Source of the DNA: Cupriavidus sp. EM10
GTDB lineage: Bacteria > Pseudomonadota > Gammaproteobacteria > Burkholderiales > Burkholderiaceae
Direction: 5' to 3'
Length of the DNA: 64,000 nt
Assembly (NCBI RefSeq): GCF_018729255.1
Contig: NZ_CP076060.1
Span: 1,054,001-1,118,000, forward strand
How positions within the stretch are numbered: the stretch's first letter is position 1; every line of letters begins with the position of its first letter. The position numbers and the translations under genes are program-made. Under the pieces are notes generated by a model. The model saw nothing but the letters and a program-made list of their open reading frames with translations, made no database searches and was not told the DNA's origin. This document shows positions 63,058 through 64,000 of the stretch, one piece after another.

Positions 63058-63067
63058 AAATGGGTAT

Positions 63068-63379
63068 TCAGTGGAGGCGCTCGGCGACCAGTTCGCGGGC
63101 GTCGGAGCGAGCGTGACGACGATCCTCGGCGGCGGCTTTGACCACGAGATCGACGTTGTCAGCGATGACCTGCTCGGTGAACTTGGCGAGCTTGCCGGAA
63201 ATGGCGATGTTCACCTGGCGGAGGTGTTCCATCACGGGAACGCCCGGCTTGGCGCGGGCATTGAACAACTTGACCAGTTCGCCCAGTACTTCCAGAGCGG
63301 TGTCGCCGTCGACGTACTCCTCGATGGCGCCGACGCGCAGGTTGCGTTCGATCTGTTCTTCTGCCTGATAGCGATCCAT
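63068..63379 (-). CDS. Phage protein of unknown function
   Basis: A 103-residue charged helical protein, start M-D-R-Y-Q-A-E-E at 63379 with GGGAG upstream. No recognised domain. It is followed directly by the intrinsic terminator. Confidence 0.65.
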   Translation of the reverse strand: MDRYQAEEQIERNLRVGAIEEYVDGDTALEVLGELVKLFNARAKPGVPVMEHLRQVNIAISGKLAKFTEQVIADNVDLVVKAAAEDRRHARSDARELVAERLH

Positions 63380-63392
63380 GGCGGGCTCCCTG

Positions 63393-63557
63393 TCAGTGCA
63401 GATCAGCGCGGCGGATCGAGACGATCTCGCCATGGCAAACACCTACCTTTTCCATCAGATCGATGGCCGTCTCTTGTGCGTCGTCGCGGTCGAATGCGGC
63501 AACGTCGACGCTCAACTGGCCGAGGCTGGTTCTGAAGGTGACTTGGTAGGTGTTCAT
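63393..63557 (-). CDS. Small phage protein (54 aa)
   Basis: A 54-residue frame starting M-N-T-Y-Q-V-T-F-R at 63557 with GGGAG upstream; below usual length cutoffs. It reads like a small alpha/beta protein (beta, D-R-D-D-A-Q-E-T-A helix, beta). It is the first gene behind the promoter at 63590-63618. Confidence 0.65.
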   Translation of the reverse strand: MNTYQVTFRTSLGQLSVDVAAFDRDDAQETAIDLMEKVGVCHGEIVSIRRADLH

Positions 63558-63573
63558 CTCTCGCTCCCGTTTT

Positions 63574-63628
63574 GCTAACGTATGTGCACACTATAGCAAC
63601 GAGATAACATGTGTGCAAGAACGTTAGC
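63574..63628 (-). promoter_or_regulatory. Leftward phage promoter with operator-like motifs C
   Basis: -35 TTGCAC (63613-63618), 17-base spacer, -10 TATAGT (63590-63595). Motif copies: GCTAACGTATGTGCA (plus, 63574-63588), GATAACATGTGTGCA (plus, 63603-63617) and GCTAACGTTCTTGCA (minus, 63614-63628). They flank and overlap the promoter elements. Confidence 0.75.
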
Positions 63629-63636
63629 GAAAGAAT

Positions 63637-63990
63637 TTAGCGAGGGATCAGGCCGGACCTCGCGAAGTACGGGTCCAACTCATCGAAAAAGCGCCCGGCT
63701 ACGGCCTGCAGGGCGACTTTCACGGTCGGTTCGTACCGCTGGATGGTCCGTTTATGGACGCCGATCTTCTCGGCGATCCGCTCGCACGACATGCAGCGCG
63801 TCTGGCCGAATTCGATGGTTCGGCGCATCAGAAGGAACCGCATCCGGTTGTTTCGAATCCCGGTGATGGCCGCCAGGTGTTGGTCGAGAGCGTGATTCCC
63901 GGCGCGGCGCTCGTCTTCCTCCCACGAATAGGCCGCCCAGCCGTAGGCTCCGAGCAGTTCCGGCAGACTTTCCACGTGGCCCCGGATCAT
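63637..63990 (-). CDS. Phage helix-turn-helix protein, possibly extending past the window
   Basis: 117 residues from the ATG at 63990; the frame stays open to the window edge, so the start is uncertain. A helix-turn-helix is visible in S-C-E-R-I-A-E-K-I-G-V-H-K-R-T-I-Q-R-Y-E (about 67-86). The upstream part has W-E-E-D-E-R-R-A. It may be a regulator of the adjacent operon (inference). I do not recognise the family. Confidence 0.65.
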   Translation of the reverse strand: MIRGHVESLPELLGAYGWAAYSWEEDERRAGNHALDQHLAAITGIRNNRMRFLLMRRTIEFGQTRCMSCERIAEKIGVHKRTIQRYEPTVKVALQAVAGRFFDELDPYFARSGLIPR

Positions 63991-64000
63991 TGCAGCCTGG

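Larger units (their letters stand above)
52180..64000. mobile_element. Integrated phage-like element carrying a diversity-generating retroelement (left part)
   Basis: Evidence for an integrated element: a tyrosine integrase at the junction with mutS, an AlpA-like regulator, a Bet/RecT and nuclease pair, many tightly packed short unknown genes with GTGA/ATGA overlaps on one strand, a lower-GC appearance, and repeated operator motifs. The left end lies close to 52.16-52.27 kb; the right end is beyond the window, so the attachment site duplication cannot be checked. No structural or lysis genes are seen in this part. Confidence 0.85.

Overview
The window is about 52 kb of conserved chromosome followed by about 12 kb of an integrated phage-like element that runs off the right edge. 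High GC, gene content and gene order (iscU-iscA-hscB-hscA-fdx-iscX; lysS, prfB, recJ; lolC-lolD-tatD-comEC; hexR/edd/gntK; pyrG-kdsA-eno-ftsB; dapA-bamC; roxA/slyD; mutS) indicate a betaproteobacterium of the Burkholderiaceae, most like Cupriavidus or Ralstonia. This assignment is by recognition of families, not by a database search.

Layout. 1-4 kb: distal half of the isc iron-sulfur operon. 4-9.6 kb: a glycine-zipper membrane protein, lysS, an SDR enzyme, prfB and a LytM lipoprotein. 9.6-18 kb: recJ, a phosphoglycerate-mutase-like protein, the Lol exporter genes, tatD and comEC. 18-22 kb: an Entner-Doudoroff/gluconate locus with a HexR-type repressor and two palindromic operators. 22-26.5 kb: an Anbu (ancestral proteasome-like) cluster with ATP-grasp, alpha-E and transglutaminase partners. 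27.5-32.5 kb: pyrG, kdsA, eno, ftsB. 32.5-52 kb: hslO, a gamma-carbonic-anhydrase-like protein, an acyl-CoA synthetase, FNR, a PHP phosphatase, a site-2 protease, dapA-bamC, roxA, slyD and mutS.

From about 52.2 kb a tyrosine integrase is followed by a leftward block of phage-type genes: an AlpA-like regulator, small unknown proteins, a PD-(D/E)XK nuclease, a Bet/RecT annealing protein and Cys-rich proteins. Upstream of these lies the main discovery: a complete diversity-generating retroelement (DGR) at about 59.9-63.0 kb. It has three target genes with C-terminal variable repeats (VR), an Avd accessory protein, one template repeat (TR) and a DGR-type reverse transcriptase. Across the three VRs I count 37 differences from the TR, and all 37 fall at template adenines. 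Two targets are a recent tandem duplication, and the TR lies inside the reverse transcriptase open frame.

The element also carries a recurrent 15-bp operator-like motif (consensus GCTAACNTATGTGCA) in three places, two of which overlap predicted sigma-70 promoters.

A technical theme runs through the window. At fifteen places a gene is broken, or a known programmed frameshift is removed, by the lack of exactly one base in a short G or C run. Affected genes are fdx, recJ, comEC, lolC, hslO, roxA, bet and others, plus prfB. I treat these genes as whole and the breaks as probable base-calling undercounts.
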